Assembly (NCBI RefSeq): GCF_020911925.1
Contig: NZ_CP087134.1
Span: 2,418,001 to 2,482,000, forward strand
Direction: 5' to 3'
DNA from: Flavobacterium cupriresistens
GTDB taxonomy: Bacteria; Bacteroidota; Bacteroidia; Flavobacteriales; Flavobacteriaceae
DNA: 64,000 nucleotides
In this document: in pieces, positions 32,101-41,780 of the stretch
How the letters are laid out: each line of letters opens with the position of its first letter
How positions within the stretch are numbered: position 1 is the stretch's first letter
Position numbers and translations under genes: made by a program
The notes under the pieces: model-generated
Told to the model about the DNA's origin: nothing
Seen by the model: only the letters and a program-made list of their open reading frames with translations
The model's database searches: none

Positions 32101-35100
32101 CGGTAGTTGTAAGCAACGCAATTGTTGCCACTGACGATACCCCAGCAGCAGTAGCCACAGGGGACAGCACCCCAAGTGTAGCAGCCAATGATACATTAGA
32201 CGGAATTCCGGTAGTAATCGGAACCAGCCCAGGCCAGGTAAGCTTGACAGGAGTAACGGTTCCGGCCGGCCTGACCCTGAATGCAGACGGAACAATTACG
32301 GTGAACGCCAACACGGCATCAGGCAGTTACACGGTAGTGTATGAGATCTGTGAAGTGGGGGCCAACCCAATCAATTGCGATCAGGCAACTGTTACGGTAG
32401 TTGTAAGCAACGCAATTGTTGCCACTGACGATACCCCAGCAGCAGTAGCCACAGGGGACAGCACTCCAAGTGTAGCAGCCAATGATACATTAGACGGAAT
32501 TCCGGTAGTAATCGGAACCAGCCCAGGCCAGGTAAGCTTGACAGGAGTAACGGTTCCGGCCGGCCTGACCCTGAATGCAGACGGAACAATTACGGTGAAC
32601 GCCAACACGGCATCAGGCAGTTACACGGTAGTGTATGAGATCTGTGAAGTGGGGGCCAACCCAATCAATTGCGATCAGGCAACTGTTACGGTAGTTGTAA
32701 GCAACGCAATTGTTGCCACTGACGATACCCCAGCAGCAGTAGCCACAGGGGACAGCACTCCAAGTGTAGCAGCCAATGATACATTAGACGGAATTCCGGT
32801 AGTAATCGGAACCAGCCCAGGCCAGGTAAGCTTGACAGGAGTAACGGTTCCGGCCGGCCTGACCCTGAATGCAGACGGAACAATTACGGTGAACGCCAAC
32901 ACGGCATCAGGCAGTTACACGGTAGTGTATGAGATCTGTGAAGTGGGGGCCAACCCAATCAATTGCGATCAGGCAACTGTTACGGTAGTTGTAAGCAACG
33001 CAATTGTTGCCACTGACGATACCCCAGCAGCAGTAGCCACAGGGGACAGCACCCCAAGTGTAGCAGCCAATGATACATTAGACGGAATTCCGGTAGTAAT
33101 CGGAACCAGCCCAGGCCAGGTAAGCTTGACAGGAGTAACGGTTCCGGCCGGCCTGACCCTGAATGCAGACGGAACAATTACGGTGAACGCCAACACGGCA
33201 TCAGGCAGTTACACGGTAGTGTATGAGATCTGTGAAGTGGGGGCCAACCCAATCAATTGCGATCAGGCAACTGTTACGGTAGTTGTAAGCAACGCAATTG
33301 TTGCCACTGACGATACCCCAGCAGCAGTAGCCACAGGGGACAGCACTCCAAGTGTAGCAGCCAATGATACATTAGACGGAATTCCGGTAGTAATCGGAAC
33401 CAGCCCAGGCCAGGTAAGCTTGACAGGAGTAACGGTTCCGGCCGGCCTGACCCTGAATGCAGACGGAACAATTACGGTGAACGCCAACACGGCATCAGGC
33501 AGTTACACGGTAGTGTATGAGATCTGTGAAGTGGGGGCCAACCCAATCAATTGCGATCAGGCAACTGTTACGGTAGTTGTAAGCAACGCAATTGTTGCCA
33601 CTGACGATACCCCAGCAGCAGTAGCCACAGGGGACAGCACTCCAAGTGTAGCAGCCAATGATACATTAGACGGAATTCCGGTAGTAATCGGAACCAGCCC
33701 AGGCCAGGTAAGCTTGACAGGAGTAACGGTTCCGGCCGGCCTGACCCTGAATGCAGACGGAACAATTACGGTGAACGCCAACACGGCATCAGGCAGTTAC
33801 ACGGTAGTGTATGAGATCTGTGAAGTGGGGGCCAACCCAATCAATTGCGATCAGGCAACTGTTACGGTAGTTGTAAGCAACGCAATTGTTGCCACTGACG
33901 ATACCCCAGCAGCAGTAGCCACAGGGGACAGCACTCCAAGTGTAGCAGCCAATGATACATTAGACGGAATTCCGGTAGTAATCGGAACCAGCCCAGGCCA
34001 GGTAAGCTTGACAGGAGTAACGGTTCCGGCCGGCCTGACCCTGAATGCAGACGGAACAATTACGGTGAACGCCAACACGGCATCAGGCAGTTACACGGTA
34101 GTGTATGAGATCTGTGAAGTGGGGGCCAACCCAATCAATTGCGATCAGGCAACTGTTACGGTAGTTGTAAGCAACGCAATTGTTGCCACTGACGATACCC
34201 CAGCAGCAGTAGCCACAGGGGACAGCACTCCAAGTGTAGCAGCCAATGATACATTAGACGGAATTCCGGTAGTAATCGGAACCAGCCCAGGCCAGGTAAG
34301 CTTGACAGGAGTAACGGTTCCGGCCGGCCTGACCCTGAATGCAGACGGAACAATTACGGTGAACGCCAACACGGCATCAGGCAGTTACACGGTAGTGTAT
34401 GAGATCTGTGAAGTGGGGGCCAACCCAATCAATTGCGATCAGGCAACTGTTACGGTAGTTGTAAGCAACGCAATTGTTGCCACTGACGATACCCCAGCAG
34501 CAGTAGCCACAGGGGACAGCACTCCAAGTGTAGCAGCCAATGATACATTAGACGGAATTCCGGTAGTAATCGGAACCAGCCCAGGCCAGGTAAGCTTGAC
34601 AGGAGTAACGGTTCCGGCCGGCCTGACCCTGAATGCAGACGGAACAATTACGGTGAACGCCAACACGGCATCAGGCAGTTACACGGTAGTGTATGAGATC
34701 TGTGAAGTGGGGGCCAACCCAATCAATTGCGATCAGGCAACTGTTACGGTAGTTGTAAGCAACGCAATTGTTGCCACTGACGATACCCCAGCAGCAGTAG
34801 CCACAGGGGACAGCACTCCAAGTGTAGCAGCCAATGATACATTAGACGGAATTCCGGTAGTAATCGGAACCAGCCCAGGCCAGGTAAGCTTGACAGGAGT
34901 AACGGTTCCGGCCGGCCTGACCCTGAATGCAGACGGAACAATTACGGTGAACGCCAACACGGCATCAGGCAGTTACACGGTAGTGTATGAGATCTGTGAA
35001 GTGGGGGCCAACCCAATCAATTGCGATCAGGCAACTGTTACGGTAGTTGTAAGCAACGCAATTGTTGCCACTGACGATACCCCAGCAGCAGTAGCCACAG

Positions 35101-36320
35101 GGGACAGCACTCCAAGTGTAGCAGCCAATGATACATTAGACGGAATTCCGGTAGTAATCGGAACCAGCCCAGGCCAGGTAAGCTTGACAGGAGTAATGGT
35201 TCCGGCCGGCCTGACCCTGAATGCAGACGGAACAATTACGGTGAACGCCAACACGGCATCAGGCAGTTACACGGTAGTGTATGAGATCTGTGAAGTGGGG
35301 GCCAACCCAATCAATTGCGATCAGGCAACTGTTACGGTAGTTGTAAGCAACGCAATTGTTGCCACTGACGATACCCCAGCAGCAGTAGCCACAGGGGACA
35401 GCACCCCAAGTGTAGCAGCCAATGATACATTAGACGGAATTCCGGTAGTAATCGGAACCAGCCCAGGCCAGGTAAGCTTGACAGGAGTAACGGTTCCGGC
35501 CGGCCTGACCCTGAATGCAGACGGAACAATTACTGTTGCGGCTAATATGCCTGCTGGAAATTATACGGTTACTTACACGATATGCGAAGTAACCAATACG
35601 TCTAACTGCAGTACGGCTAACGTTCTTGTTCTCGTTGAAGTTCCATCAATTGCCATAATTAAGACAGCGGTATTTAATGATGAAAATAGCAATGGAAATG
35701 CAGATGCTGGAGAAACAATAACTTATAACTTCAAGGTTACTAATACTGGAAATGCTCCTTTGTACAATATTACTGTTTCAGATCCATTAGCTGGTATTAT
35801 TATGTCAGGAGGTCCAATAGATTTGAATGTAAATGCTATGGATGAAGTTTCTTTTAGTGCTCAATATAGCATCACGCAGATTGATATTAATAATGGAAGT
35901 GTTAGTAATCAGGCTAGTGTAATGGGTAGTACTCTAAGTGGAATTAAAGTTGAGGATAAGTCAGATAACATAAATAATCTAGGTGATAATCCAACAGTCT
36001 TATTACTAAGCGGATGTGTAATCAAAATTTTTAATGCCGTTTCAATAAATGGTGATAGCATGAACGAAAGATTCTATATACAAGGAATAGAATGTTATCC
36101 TGACAACACAGTTCAAATTTATAATCGTTGGGGTGTATTGGTTTTTGAAAGAGATCATTACAATAATACCGATGTTGCCTTTAGAGGAATTTCAGAAGGA
36201 CGTGTTACCATTAAAGAATCAAATGGATTACCAGAGGGAACATATTATTATATCATAAAATATAAAGACCTTAAATCTAATCCTCATCAGGAAGCGGGTT
36301 ATTTGTACTTGACCAAATAA
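20163..36320 (+). CDS. Giant T9SS-secreted repeat adhesin (SprB-like), 5385 codons
   Basis: The N-terminus is long before the hydrophobic signal core ([18 protein letters not shown], about residues 60-77); starts at 20163, 20196 or 20280 are all possible, and the ATG at 20196 or 20280 would be more usual. Then come a jelly-roll-like region and four acidic calcium-binding thrombospondin-3-like segments (about residues 263, 484, 572 and 817; patterns such as DxDxDGxxDxxDxDxDNDG). Seven 120-residue DUF11 repeats and 34 repeats of 98 residues follow. The C-terminus has a divergent DUF11 domain and the gliding-motility C-terminal sorting domain ([20 protein letters not shown]). It heads an operon with a SprF-like and an OmpA-like gene. 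Role: surface adhesion or gliding (family knowledge); ligand unknown. Confidence 0.93.
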   Translation: MICYCLSKIFIMKENFTLHIFFSCLKFLKEHLFANFNHKMACILATVKLLSQRPSIKLQMLFCLVLFCIFSVHLQAQTGCRNVIRNGTFSGSFIQYANPNEAWLPATGAWVLNTTTGIAVNNLNGVTNSAMTQNVGGISFTPVAGTVSLYFDLWAGNSGDTNGASTATLTVSLGGTIYATFTNPTGAGAVTATPSNGATISGFTAGVVPTIFRLVSSQIRIDIPWTQTPANNVAALSFSATTPAAGDDWGVDNIYIGANCIDSDQDLVVDVVDIDDDNDGIRDVDEGFTSCSPNITPNQTTSITEGAAVNNTNISISNDYRIVGSTATQANQTSARVSLSARTGATTNEIGIDLTTNGSVQFTNNAGSAAGQFAEVTYEFNKPIDAVLTWQTGNTFDDVEEYSVEYDAGVISATYTAGGTANLTVTQIPGKISLNSTIDIASASNLWNIDLKNVTRLVIRRSDTGAGGAIGGITITPSTFCDRDTDGDLVPDHLDVDSDQDGCYDAQEAGSAQTVSSSGTIGGTYGANGLSSLVETNDTAAAGINYAIAQTSGINNFMQASVFTSCLIAGLDSDGDLVSDRYDLDDDNDGILDTDENTCAVLANRITGNFSGSGPFTGSTFDGVNVTATVANAANTSVTNTAGTFANQPTFWSEAVNNLPSFQTVFTWDTSPESYIVNIDQANDDKGSATITFTFSQPVYNPIIHLDRIGGLSGVTPNSALFTVTTPGATLKKLAGTSNLYVTPTTFRRVTEMNVNPLIAPAVASEASALPEDGTAAGSLLVEGVYSSLTFNWTGKGAEGAGGDGIEFIFSLCRAVDTDGDGIANLLDLDSDNDGCSDSNEYYNNATSAASGQQFGQSGGAVAPVNSQGTVTTASYTGSYTNVTNNAISTACTANISINKTVNNATPNVGSNVVFTLTASNAGPSAATGVAVNDLLPSGYTFVSSSTATGTYTSGTGLWSVGALANGASATLTITATVNATGSYANTATIAANEADPTPGNNTATSTPVPVAQSNVSIAKTVNNATPNVGSNVVFTLTASNAGPSAATGVAVNDLLPSGYTFVSSSTATGTYTSGTGLWSVGALANGASATLTITATVNATGSYANTATIAANEADPTPGNNTATSTPVPVAQSNVSIAKTVNNATPNVGSNVVFTLTASNAGPSAATGVAVNDLLPSGYTFVSSSTATGTYTSGTGLWSVGALANGASATLTITATVNATGSYANTATIAANEADPTPGNNTATSTPVPVAQSNVSIAKTVNNATPNVGSNVVFTLTASNAGPSAATGVAVNDLLPSGYTFVSSSTATGTYTSGTGLWSVGALANGASATLTITATVNATGSYANTATIAANEADPTPGNNTATSTPVPVAQSNVSIAKTVNNATPNVGSNVVFTLTASNAGPSAATGVAVNDLLPSGYTFVSSSTATGTYTSGTGLWSVGALANGASATLTITATVNATGSYANTATIAANEADPTPGNNTATSTPVPVAQSNVSIAKTVNNATPNVGSNVVFTLTASNAGPSAATGVAVNDLLPSGYTFVSSSTATGTYTSGTGLWSVGALANGASATLTITATVNATGSYANTATIAANEADPTPGNNTATSTPVPVAQSNVSIAKTVNNATPNVGSNVVFTLTASNAGPSAATGVAVNDLLPSGYTFVSSSTATGTYTSGTGLWSVGALANGASATLTITATVNATGSYANTATIAANEADPTPGNNTATSTPVPVAVNVIDAVNDNAIVATASTPIIVQNVTINDTLNGVAVTAANTDVTPITTGPLNVDANGVLTLAANTASGSYTVVYEICEVGANPINCDQATVTVVVSNAIVATDDTPAAVATGDSTPSVAANDTLDGIPVVIGTSPGQVSLTGVTVPAGLTLNADGTITVNANTASGSYTVVYEICEVGANPINCDQATVTVVVSNAIVATDDTPAAVATGDSTPSVAANDTLDGIPVVIGTSPGQVSLTGVTVPAGLTLNADGTITVNANTASGSYTVVYEICEVGANPINCDQATVTVVVSNAIVATDDTPAAVATGDSTPSVAANDTLDGIPVVIGTSPGQVSLTGVTVPAGLTLNADGTITVNANTASGSYTVVYEICEVGANPINCDQATVTVVVSNAIVATDDTPAAVATGDSTPSVAANDTLDGIPVVIGTSPGQVSLTGVTVPAGLTLNADGTITVNANTASGSYTVVYEICEVGANPINCDQATVTVVVSNAIVATDDTPAAVATGDSTPSVAANDTLDGIPVVIGTSPGQVSLTGVTVPAGLTLNADGTITVNANTASGSYTVVYEICEVGANPINCDQATVTVVVSNAIVATDDTPAAVATGDSTPSVAANDTLDGIPVVIGTSPGQVSLTGVMVPAGLTLNADGTITVNANTASGSYTVVYEICEVGANPINCDQATVTVVVSNAIVATDDTPAAVATGDSTPSVAANDTLDGIPVVIGTSPGQVSLTGVMVPAGLTLNADGTITVNANTASGSYTVVYEICEVGANPINCDQATVTVVVSNAIVATDDTPAAVATGDSTPSVAANDTLDGIPVVIGTSPGQVSLTGVTVPAGLTLNADGTITVNANTASGSYTVVYEICEVGANPINCDQATVTVVVSNAIVATDDTPAAVATGDSTPSVAANDTLDGIPVVIGTSPGQVSLTGVTVPAGLTLNADGTITVNANTASGSYTVVYEICEVGANPINCDQATVTVVVSNAIVATDDTPAAVATGDSTPSVAANDTLDGIPVVIGTSPGQVSLTGVMVPAGLTLNADGTITVNANTASGSYTVVYEICEVGANPINCDQATVTVVVSNAIVATDDTPAAVATGDSTPSVAANDTLDGIPVVIGTSPGQVSLTGVTVPAGLTLNADGTITVNANTASGSYTVVYEICEVGANPINCDQATVTVVVSNAIVATDDTPAAVATGDSTPSVAANDTLDGIPVVIGTSPGQVSLTGVTVPAGLTLNADGTITVNANTASGSYTVVYEICEVGANPINCDQATVTVVVSNAIVATDDTPAAVATGDSTPSVAANDTLDGIPVVIGTSPGQVSLTGVTVPAGLTLNADGTITVNANTASGSYTVVYEICEVGANPINCDQATVTVVVSNAIVATDDTPAAVATGDSTPSVAANDTLDGIPVVIGTSPGQVSLTGVMVPAGLTLNADGTITVNANTASGSYTVVYEICEVGANPINCDQATVTVVVSNAIVATDDTPAAVATGDSTPSVAANDTLDGIPVVIGTSPGQVSLTGVTVPAGLTLNADGTITVNANTASGSYTVVYEICEVGANPINCDQATVTVVVSNAIVATDDTPAAVATGDSTPSVAANDTLDGIPVVIGTSPGQVSLTGVTVPAGLTLNADGTITVNANTASGSYTVVYEICEVGANPINCDQATVTVVVSNAIVATDDTPAAVATGDSTPSVAANDTLDGIPVVIGTSPGQVSLTGVMVPAGLTLNADGTITVNANTASGSYTVVYEICEVGANPINCDQATVTVVVSNAIVATDDTPAAVATGDSTPSVAANDTLDGIPVVIGTSPGQVSLTGVMVPAGLTLNADGTITVNANTASGSYTVVYEICEVGANPINCDQATVTVVVSNAIVATDDTPAAVATGDSTPSVAANDTLDGIPVVIGTSPGQVSLTGVTVPAGLTLNADGTITVNANTASGSYTVVYEICEVGANPINCDQATVTVVVSNAIVATDDTPAAVATGDSTPSVAANDTLDGIPVVIGTSPGQVSLTGVTVPAGLTLNADGTITVNANTASGSYTVVYEICEVGANPINCDQATVTVVVSNAIVATDDTPAAVATGDSTPSVAANDTLDGIPVVIGTSPGQVSLTGVTVPAGLTLNADGTITVNANTASGSYTVVYEICEVGANPINCDQATVTVVVSNAIVATDDTPAAVATGDSTPSVAANDTLDGIPVVIGTSPGQVSLTGVMVPAGLTLNADGTITVNANTASGSYTVVYEICEVGANPINCDQATVTVVVSNAIVATDDTPAAVATGDSTPSVAANDTLDGIPVVIGTSPGQVSLTGVTVPAGLTLNADGTITVNANTASGSYTVVYEICEVGANPINCDQATVTVVVSNAIVATDDTPAAVATGDSTPSVAANDTLDGIPVVIGTSPGQVSLTGVTVPAGLTLNADGTITVNANTASGSYTVVYEICEVGANPINCDQATVTVVVSNAIVATDDTPAAVATGDSTPSVAANDTLDGIPVVIGTSPGQVSLTGVTVPAGLTLNADGTITVNANTASGSYTVVYEICEVGANPINCDQATVTVVVSNAIVATDDTPAAVATGDSTPSVAANDTLDGIPVVIGTSPGQVSLTGVTVPAGLTLNADGTITVNANTASGSYTVVYEICEVGANPINCDQATVTVVVSNAIVATDDTPAAVATGDSTPSVAANDTLDGIPVVIGTSPGQVSLTGVTVPAGLTLNADGTITVNANTASGSYTVVYEICEVGANPINCDQATVTVVVSNAIVATDDTPAAVATGDSTPSVAANDTLDGIPVVIGTSPGQVSLTGVTVPAGLTLNADGTITVNANTASGSYTVVYEICEVGANPINCDQATVTVVVSNAIVATDDTPAAVATGDSTPSVAANDTLDGIPVVIGTSPGQVSLTGVTVPAGLTLNADGTITVNANTASGSYTVVYEICEVGANPINCDQATVTVVVSNAIVATDDTPAAVATGDSTPSVAANDTLDGIPVVIGTSPGQVSLTGVTVPAGLTLNADGTITVNANTASGSYTVVYEICEVGANPINCDQATVTVVVSNAIVATDDTPAAVATGDSTPSVAANDTLDGIPVVIGTSPGQVSLTGVTVPAGLTLNADGTITVNANTASGSYTVVYEICEVGANPINCDQATVTVVVSNAIVATDDTPAAVATGDSTPSVAANDTLDGIPVVIGTSPGQVSLTGVTVPAGLTLNADGTITVNANTASGSYTVVYEICEVGANPINCDQATVTVVVSNAIVATDDTPAAVATGDSTPSVAANDTLDGIPVVIGTSPGQVSLTGVMVPAGLTLNADGTITVNANTASGSYTVVYEICEVGANPINCDQATVTVVVSNAIVATDDTPAAVATGDSTPSVAANDTLDGIPVVIGTSPGQVSLTGVTVPAGLTLNADGTITVAANMPAGNYTVTYTICEVTNTSNCSTANVLVLVEVPSIAIIKTAVFNDENSNGNADAGETITYNFKVTNTGNAPLYNITVSDPLAGIIMSGGPIDLNVNAMDEVSFSAQYSITQIDINNGSVSNQASVMGSTLSGIKVEDKSDNINNLGDNPTVLLLSGCVIKIFNAVSINGDSMNERFYIQGIECYPDNTVQIYNRWGVLVFERDHYNNTDVAFRGISEGRVTIKESNGLPEGTYYYIIKYKDLKSNPHQEAGYLYLTK
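22842..25358 (+). repeat. Tandem array of seven 360-bp DUF11 units
   Basis: Seven units repeat every 360 bp (120 residues; [48 protein letters not shown]). The only recurrent variant I see inside the array is GCG versus GCC in one alanine codon (GCG in units 1 and 5), plus the diverged first residues of unit 1. DUF11 folds are Ig-like and are used as stalk domains in surface proteins. Confidence 0.95.
25650..35534 (+). repeat. Tandem array of 34 units of 294 bp (98 aa)
   Basis: Units start every 294 bp from 25650; the last diverges after about 180 bp. Two biallelic sites about 90 bp apart mark units: ACT/ACC (silent Thr) and ACG/ATG (Thr to Met in GVTVPAG). All four combinations occur. G+C is visibly higher (roughly half) than in the AT-rich flanks. 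The unit is homologous to the 100-residue unit of the first adhesin (shared NDTL-G-PVVIGT-PGQVSLT core), showing common origin. A partial leading unit occupies 25360-25649. Confidence 0.95.
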
Positions 36321-36377
36321 TATTCTATGCTAATTAATTGGCTTGTTGAAGTTGAGCTGTTATTAAAAATGAAAAAA

Positions 36378-37286
36378 ATGAAAAAGTTAATTCTAGTTTT
36401 ACTGTTTTGTTCAACTGCAAGTTTTGCACAGCAGGATGCACAATTTACACAATACATGTACAATCCCATTAATGTGAATCCTGCTTATGCAGGATCACGT
36501 GGAGTACTGAGTGTTTTTGGTTTATATCGTACCCAATGGGTTGGGTTAGATGGAGCGCCGGAAACAAGTAGTTTTTCTGTAAATACACCAGTTGGTAATA
36601 ACGTTGGGTTAGGAGTTTCATTAATTAATGATAAAATTGGTCCAACAAACGAAAATAATTTATCTATTGATTTGTCATATTCTATACAAACATCAGAGAA
36701 TGCTAAACTTTCTTTTGGCTTAAAAGGAACTGGAAATATTTTTAAACTTGATCCAACTAAATTATCGACGGAAGATCAGGGAGATCCTAAATTTCAAGAT
36801 TTTAAAAATAAAATCACACCAAATGTAGGTGCAGGAGTCTATTGGCATTCTGATAAGGCATATGTTGGTCTTTCTGTACCAAATTTTATTGAAACTAATC
36901 GCTATGATGATAATGATGTTGCGATTTACAAGGACAAAATCAACTATTATTTTATCGCAGGTTATGTATTTGATTTAGATGGTTATGAAACCGTAAAATT
37001 TAAACCTGCTATAATGACAAAAGTGGTCGAAGGTTCACCATTGCAAGTAGATGCATCGGCTAACTTTATGTTCAACGATAAATTGGTAATTGGAGTGGCT
37101 TACAGATGGAGTGCTTCGGTAAGTGCATTGGCTGGTTTTCAAATTACAGATGGTTTGTATTTGGGTTATGCTTACGATCGTGAAACAACCAAATTAGTGA
37201 ATTATAATTCAGGATCCCACGAAATATTCCTGCGTTTTGAATTCTTAAACAAATATGGACGTATAACTTCACCAAGATTTTTCTAA
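36378..37286 (+). CDS. SprF/PorP-family protein, paralogue of the 3430 gene
   Basis: From the ATG at 36378 it encodes 302 residues, colinear with the first SprF-like protein: signal peptide MKKLILVLLFCSTASFAQQ, then DAQFTQYMYNPINVNPAYAG and a barrel-like remainder ending in SPRFF. An ATG nine bases upstream (36369) and a longer extension to 36327 are in frame, but the paralogue supports 36378. It follows the giant adhesin stop by about 60 nt and precedes the OmpA-like gene by 2 nt, the same order and spacing as in the first module. Presumed role: outer-membrane partner for secretion or attachment of the 5385-codon adhesin. Confidence 0.9.
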   Translation: MKKLILVLLFCSTASFAQQDAQFTQYMYNPINVNPAYAGSRGVLSVFGLYRTQWVGLDGAPETSSFSVNTPVGNNVGLGVSLINDKIGPTNENNLSIDLSYSIQTSENAKLSFGLKGTGNIFKLDPTKLSTEDQGDPKFQDFKNKITPNVGAGVYWHSDKAYVGLSVPNFIETNRYDDNDVAIYKDKINYYFIAGYVFDLDGYETVKFKPAIMTKVVEGSPLQVDASANFMFNDKLVIGVAYRWSASVSALAGFQITDGLYLGYAYDRETTKLVNYNSGSHEIFLRFEFLNKYGRITSPRFF

Positions 37287-37288
37287 TT

Positions 37289-38854
37289 ATGAAAGTTAAA
37301 AATATAATTTATACTGCTGTTTTGTCGTCTTTTTGTTTTAACGGAACAGCTCAAAAAACAGTTTTGAATAAAGCAGAGAAGGAGTACAATCAATATGCTT
37401 TTGTAGACGCTATTGCTATTTATGAAAAAGTAGCAGAAATCGGATATAAGGATGAAAAAATGTTTCAGAGATTAGGAAACTCCTATTATTTTAATGCCGA
37501 ATTACCGAAAGCTGCAAAGTGGTATGATGCGCTTTTTGCTTTTAACGAGGAGCAAGAACCTGAATATTATTATAGATATGCTCAGGTACTGAAATCTGTG
37601 GGTGATTATGCCAAATCAGATAAAATGCTGGAAATTTTTAATTTGAAAATTAAAACCGACGCAAGAGGAGTTTTATTCCAAAACAATAAAAATTATCTGG
37701 AGCAGATTAAAGCGAATTCAGGAAGATTTGATATCGCAAATGCCGGAATTAATTCGCAACAATCAGATTACGGAAGTACAATTTATAATAATAAATTAGT
37801 ATTTGCTTCTGCTCGTGATACTGGAAGTGTTGTTAAAAAAATATTTAAATGGACTAATAAATCGTTTACGAATTTATTTACTGCGGAGTTAAAAGCGGAT
37901 GGAACTTTAGAAAATCCAATTCGGTTTGAGAAAAAGATCAATTCTAAATTCAATGAATCTTCTCCGGTTTTCACCAAAGATGGCAAAACAATGTACTTTA
38001 CCCGAAACAACTTTTTAGGCGGTAAAAAAGGGAAAGACAATAAAAGAGTTACATTATTGAAATTGTACAAAGCCGATTTTGTTAATGATAAATGGACCAA
38101 TATTATAGAGTTGCCTTTTAATAGTGATCAATATAGTATTGCACATCCTGCTTTAAGTCTGGACGAAAAAAAGCTGTATTTCGCATCAGATATGCCGGGA
38201 AGTTTAGGACAATCAGATTTGTTTAGTGTTATTATTAATGAAGATGGAACCTTCGGGAAACCTGAAAATTTAGGAACTGTAATTAATACCGAAGGAAGAG
38301 AAACATTCCCGTTTATATCCGGAGATAATGAACTTTATTTTTCAAGCGACGGACGTCCTGGATTAGGCGGACTTGATGTATTTGTGGCAAAAATCAAGGA
38401 AGATGCTACTTTTGATCTGGTACAAAATATTGGCGAACCCGTAAATACCAAGTTGGATGATTTTGCTTTTATAATTGACAGCAATACACGTAAAGGTTAC
38501 TTCTCATCCAACAAAGAAGGCGGAAATGGAAATGATGATATCTATAAATTCACAGAAACAAAAAGACTGGATTGTGAAAAAAAATTATTTGGAATTGTTT
38601 CAGATTCTCAAACTAACGAAGCTTTAGTCGATGCAAAAGTAATTTTGCTTGACGATAAGTTTAATGAAATTGGAACAATAATTTCGGATAAAAACGGAAG
38701 TTACAATTTTAATGTAAAATGCAATCAAACCTATTATGTAAGAGTTTCAAAACAAGATTATGAAACTAATGAAAGTCCGGTTACAATTCAGCCAACAAAT
38801 GATAAACCTGAAGTAGATATTAAATTAAATAAACAAATCAAGCAAAAGAAGTAG
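37289..38854 (+). CDS. OmpA-family protein, 5' part (TPR/PD40/CarboxypepD), split by a frameshift
   Basis: These 521 codons match residues 1 to ~520 of the intact paralogue at 4341: signal peptide, TPR-like helices, PD40 propeller motifs (KLYFASDMPG, ELYFSSDGRPGLGG) and the carboxypeptidase-regulatory-like domain. The frame ends at a TAG in the linker before the OmpA domain, and the OmpA domain continues in the -1 frame 8 nt later. The rest of the gene shows no decay, so either the break is recent, is a sequencing error, or is bypassed. The sequence just before the stop is G-CAA-AAG-AAG-TAG, where a one-base slip at AAG would rejoin the frames. Without the OmpA domain the product would not be anchored to peptidoglycan. 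Confidence 0.8.
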   Translation: MKVKNIIYTAVLSSFCFNGTAQKTVLNKAEKEYNQYAFVDAIAIYEKVAEIGYKDEKMFQRLGNSYYFNAELPKAAKWYDALFAFNEEQEPEYYYRYAQVLKSVGDYAKSDKMLEIFNLKIKTDARGVLFQNNKNYLEQIKANSGRFDIANAGINSQQSDYGSTIYNNKLVFASARDTGSVVKKIFKWTNKSFTNLFTAELKADGTLENPIRFEKKINSKFNESSPVFTKDGKTMYFTRNNFLGGKKGKDNKRVTLLKLYKADFVNDKWTNIIELPFNSDQYSIAHPALSLDEKKLYFASDMPGSLGQSDLFSVIINEDGTFGKPENLGTVINTEGRETFPFISGDNELYFSSDGRPGLGGLDVFVAKIKEDATFDLVQNIGEPVNTKLDDFAFIIDSNTRKGYFSSNKEGGNGNDDIYKFTETKRLDCEKKLFGIVSDSQTNEALVDAKVILLDDKFNEIGTIISDKNGSYNFNVKCNQTYYVRVSKQDYETNESPVTIQPTNDKPEVDIKLNKQIKQKK

Positions 38855-38862
38855 GGACAGAT

Positions 38863-39228
38863 TTGGCTAAAACCTTAGAGATTCCTATTATTTATTTTGA
38901 TCTGGATAAATCATTTATTCGTCAGGAAGCTGCTTTTGAATTAGAGAAAGTACTTGCTGTAATGAAACAATATCCTGAAATGAAAATCGATGTTCGTTCT
39001 CATACAGACAGTAGACAGGCTCAGGAATATAATATGAAATTGTCTAATAAAAGAGCAAAAGCAACAATCGAATGGTTTGTAAAACGAGGAATTGCCCAAA
39101 GCCGAATATCAGGGAAAGGATATGGCGAAAGTCAGTTAATCAATAAATGTTCAGATAATATAGCTTGTACAGAAGATGAACATCAGTTAAACAGAAGAAG
39201 TGAGTTCTTCGTGCTTTCAATTAAATAA
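38863..39228 (+). CDS. OmpA peptidoglycan-binding domain, 3' part of the split gene
   Basis: The 121-codon frame (first possible start is a TTG at 38863) encodes the complete OmpA domain: IPIIYFDLDKSFIR, MKIDVRSHTDSR, NKRAKATIEWFVKRGI, GKGYGESQL and the RRSEFFV end, colinear with residues ~530-649 of the intact paralogue. It has no signal peptide of its own, so as an independent protein it would stay in the cytoplasm and be useless; it makes sense only as the 3' part of the upstream gene. The coding sequence just upstream of the TTG in this frame (codons for KEVGTD) also matches the paralogue, confirming a frameshift rather than two real genes. Confidence 0.75.
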   Translation: MAKTLEIPIIYFDLDKSFIRQEAAFELEKVLAVMKQYPEMKIDVRSHTDSRQAQEYNMKLSNKRAKATIEWFVKRGIAQSRISGKGYGESQLINKCSDNIACTEDEHQLNRRSEFFVLSIK

Positions 39229-39266
39229 AAAAATAGTAGAAATAATTGATAATTATAGTACTAATA

Positions 39267-39304
39267 CCAAAGAGCTTGAAATGAGATTAGCTCTTTGGTT
39301 TTTT
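39267..39304 (+). terminator. Rho-independent terminator of the giant adhesin operon
   Basis: A perfect 10-bp stem (CCAAAGAGCT / AGCTCTTTGG), 12-nt loop and a six-T tail follow the OmpA domain stop by 38 nt. The convergent exopolysaccharide operon ends shortly after. Confidence 0.9.
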
Positions 39305-39414
39305 AAGCTTGAAATAGCTCCCCTAATAATCAATATTTATAAGATTGAAGTTAGGCAGTAGTTGTAATATTTTTTTAATATGGCCTGTAATTTATGATTG
39401 ATTAATTATAGTTT

Positions 39415-40587
39415 TTACCTATAATGGAGTGCAATCTGGCCAATTTGACCAATAATTTTTATAGAATCTTTAAATGATAATTTAGAGCCATCCATGTGAA
39501 TCCATCGATTTAAAGGTTTTTCTAAAATTAAGTCCTGAGTTTTTGAAGAGCCATATATTTTTTTCATTCGCATAAAAATCTCTACATCAAAAACCCATTT
39601 TGTTATGAATTTTTCGTTAAAAGTTTTTTCTATGATTTCTCTTGTCATTATTTTGGCGCCACATTGTGTATCATTAATTTCCATTCCAAGAATTTTTCTG
39701 ATGATATAATTTATCGTTTTGCTAATGATAGCTCTTGCAGATTGTTTGGTGATGTCAGCTCCCATTCTTGAAATTCTGGAACCAAAAACTAATTTGTATT
39801 TAGAGTTATAAATAGTATCTGCCAAATCTTGAAAATCATCAAAATTGGTGGATAAATCGGCGTCTAAAAAACCGATGTAATCAAATTGATTTTGCTTGGC
39901 CAAGTGTAACATTCCCAGGCGGACAGCTTCAGCTTTTCCACCATTTTTTTCGCAATCATATACGCTAATATATTCTTCTTTTTCTTTTGTTAATTCATGC
40001 AAGACGGCTAATGTATTGTCTTTACTTCCATCGTTTACAAAACACAAATGGTATCCTAAATTTTTATGTACAAAAGATTTAAATTCATCACTAGACAAAC
40101 GAGTTTCCTCGTTATAACACGGAATAACAACTCCAATACACTTGTTTTGGATATACCGCTCTTTCGAATTGGGTTTTTCCGTAACACTTTTTTCAATGGT
40201 AGAGCCTATTAATCTTTTTACTCTTGCGCCAATTTCGCTTAAGCTCAAAGGCTTCTTCATGTAGTCATCAATACCTAAATCAAAACCTTTTATAATGACT
40301 TCTTCGTCAGTATTACCAGATAAAACCATTACAGGAGTGTTGTCTTTTTTTATTTGTTTAATATGCTTGACTACTTCTAGACCAGACGCATGCTCATTTA
40401 TAGATTCTGTATTAGAAAGATTAGACATATTAATGTCAACAATAACTAAATTTGGTTTTTCACTTTCATATTTGGTAATGGCATCTATTATATTGTCTGT
40501 ACTTACAACTTCATATCCTAAACCACTTAGCAATTTTTCTAAAGACAACAGAACCAATTGCTGATCATCTACTATTAGCATTTTCAT
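39415..40587 (-). CDS. Response regulator receiver fused to a GT2 polyprenyl-phosphate-type glycosyltransferase
   Basis: Residues 1-125 form a receiver domain (Asp7/Asp8, phospho-acceptor Asp51 in VIVDINMS, Ser in MVLSGNTDE, Lys in MKKPLS) with an extra loop of about ten residues after the active aspartate. Residues ~150-390 are a GT2 catalytic domain: GVVIPCYNEE, FVNDGSKDNT, FLDADLSTN (DxD-like) and NDTQCGAKIM, the last typical of dolichyl/undecaprenyl-phosphate sugar synthases. No membrane segment is evident. It is the last gene of a minus-strand operon, 16 nt after the GT4 gene. Phosphorylation could switch sugar transfer directly, a non-transcriptional output; that is inference. It may supply lipid-linked sugar to the GT-C-like protein at 43477. 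Confidence 0.88.
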   Translation of the reverse strand: MKMLIVDDQQLVLLSLEKLLSGLGYEVVSTDNIIDAITKYESEKPNLVIVDINMSNLSNTESINEHASGLEVVKHIKQIKKDNTPVMVLSGNTDEEVIIKGFDLGIDDYMKKPLSLSEIGARVKRLIGSTIEKSVTEKPNSKERYIQNKCIGVVIPCYNEETRLSSDEFKSFVHKNLGYHLCFVNDGSKDNTLAVLHELTKEKEEYISVYDCEKNGGKAEAVRLGMLHLAKQNQFDYIGFLDADLSTNFDDFQDLADTIYNSKYKLVFGSRISRMGADITKQSARAIISKTINYIIRKILGMEINDTQCGAKIMTREIIEKTFNEKFITKWVFDVEIFMRMKKIYGSSKTQDLILEKPLNRWIHMDGSKLSFKDSIKIIGQIGQIALHYR

Positions 40588-40603
40588 AATATTACATTTA
40601 AGT

Positions 40604-41770
40604 TTATTGTATTGATTTAAAACATTGTATATACATCATTATAATTTTGTCCATTGAAAGGGCACTAGCAGCGTTAAAATTGGCAATAGCTAATTCTTTT
40701 CGATAGGCATCATTTGAAATAATTTTATCAATCGCTATAGCTAAAGATGCTGCACTTTCTGGATTAAAAAATTCTCCTTTGTACCCTTCATCTTTAATTA
40801 GCAAGGCCAAATCACCCAAGTCAGGCATGATAACTGCTTTGCCATAGCTTCCTGCTTGATGCAACACTCCAGAACTACCAGTAGTAGATGTATAAGGAAA
40901 CACTACAATTGTGCTATCAGTAAAAATTCGTTCTACATTATTTTCTTCAACATAGCCAGTAAAAATTATTCCCTCAACGTTTTTGTATTTTTCGTGCACT
41001 CCATCTAAATATCCAGGTGTGTTTGGACTATCTGTTCCAGCAATCACGACTTCTAATTTTTCTGGATTTGTTTTTCTAACAATTTCGACTGCTTCAATTA
41101 AAATTTCCACTTTTTTGTAGGTTCCAAATTTCCCAAAAGCCATAATTTGTTTAGGACCAGATTTAATTTCAAAATTAGGATTTTTGACTGATTCGAATGT
41201 TCCATGTGGAATTAGCATTACATTTTTGGTATGGTATTTAGCATTTAAAACATCTATATATTTATGAATAGTTACAGCAACTTTATTGGCTTTCAAAATG
41301 CATCGGGTAATGCTAGTTCCAATAAAATTATAGATCTTCTGCATAATTTTACTCTTTGTGAATCCCGCTTTTTCTAAATCAACTTGTTCTAAAATGTTGT
41401 GTAATAAAACCACTGTTTTGTATCCAAAAATTCTCAAAATCATGGGTAACAATAATCCCAAGGCAGAAGGTATTTTTTTGTCTCCAAATTTCACAAACTG
41501 AAGATTAAACAAAATCACATCTGGTTTTTCTTGTCGAACTGCATTTAGAACAGAAAAAATAATGGTATAACTGTTAAACCTCCAACATTCTTTTACTTTT
41601 ACCTTTTCTTTCTGGTCAAAGTCTAATTGTTTCGCTTCAGATGTTTTATCTGATAATAAAATTAATTCGGCTACTTCTGAGTTTTGAACAAAGTTTTTTA
41701 CCAAGTGATAACCATATTCATTTAGTGTAACTTTACTTGGCGGAAATGCAGTGACTACAGCTACTTTCAT
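40604..41770 (-). CDS. GT4-family glycosyltransferase
   Basis: From the ATG at 41770 (MKVAVVTAFPPSKVTLNEYG) this is a 388-residue GT-B enzyme. The N-terminal Rossmann-like half contains a hydrophobic membrane-associating stretch (ALGLLLPMILRIFGYKTVVL), and the C-terminal half has the group-1 transferase motifs IMAFGKFGTYKKVEILIEA, IIFTGYVEE, and a phosphate-binding/glutamate region GSSGVLHQAGSYGKAVIMPD. A longer frame extends to 41881, but it would overlap the flippase gene and is not needed. It begins 10 nt after the flippase stop and is followed by the receiver-GT2 fusion. Expected role: adding a sugar from a nucleotide donor during exopolysaccharide assembly on the cytoplasmic face. Confidence 0.87.
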   Translation of the reverse strand: MKVAVVTAFPPSKVTLNEYGYHLVKNFVQNSEVAELILLSDKTSEAKQLDFDQKEKVKVKECWRFNSYTIIFSVLNAVRQEKPDVILFNLQFVKFGDKKIPSALGLLLPMILRIFGYKTVVLLHNILEQVDLEKAGFTKSKIMQKIYNFIGTSITRCILKANKVAVTIHKYIDVLNAKYHTKNVMLIPHGTFESVKNPNFEIKSGPKQIMAFGKFGTYKKVEILIEAVEIVRKTNPEKLEVVIAGTDSPNTPGYLDGVHEKYKNVEGIIFTGYVEENNVERIFTDSTIVVFPYTSTTGSSGVLHQAGSYGKAVIMPDLGDLALLIKDEGYKGEFFNPESAASLAIAIDKIISNDAYRKELAIANFNAASALSMDKIIMMYIQCFKSIQ

Positions 41771-41780
41771 ATTTAAAATG

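Noticed and set aside
25619..35529. Dozens of repeated minus-strand open frames of 65 and 75 codons across the 98-aa array
   Set aside because: They recur with the 294-bp period and exist only because the plus-strand repeat happens to lack stops on the other strand; they have no independent start signals or family pattern.
22842..35534. Regularly spaced repeats that might suggest a CRISPR array
   Set aside because: Periods of 294 and 360 bp, no unique spacers, and an uninterrupted reading frame through every unit show coding tandem repeats.
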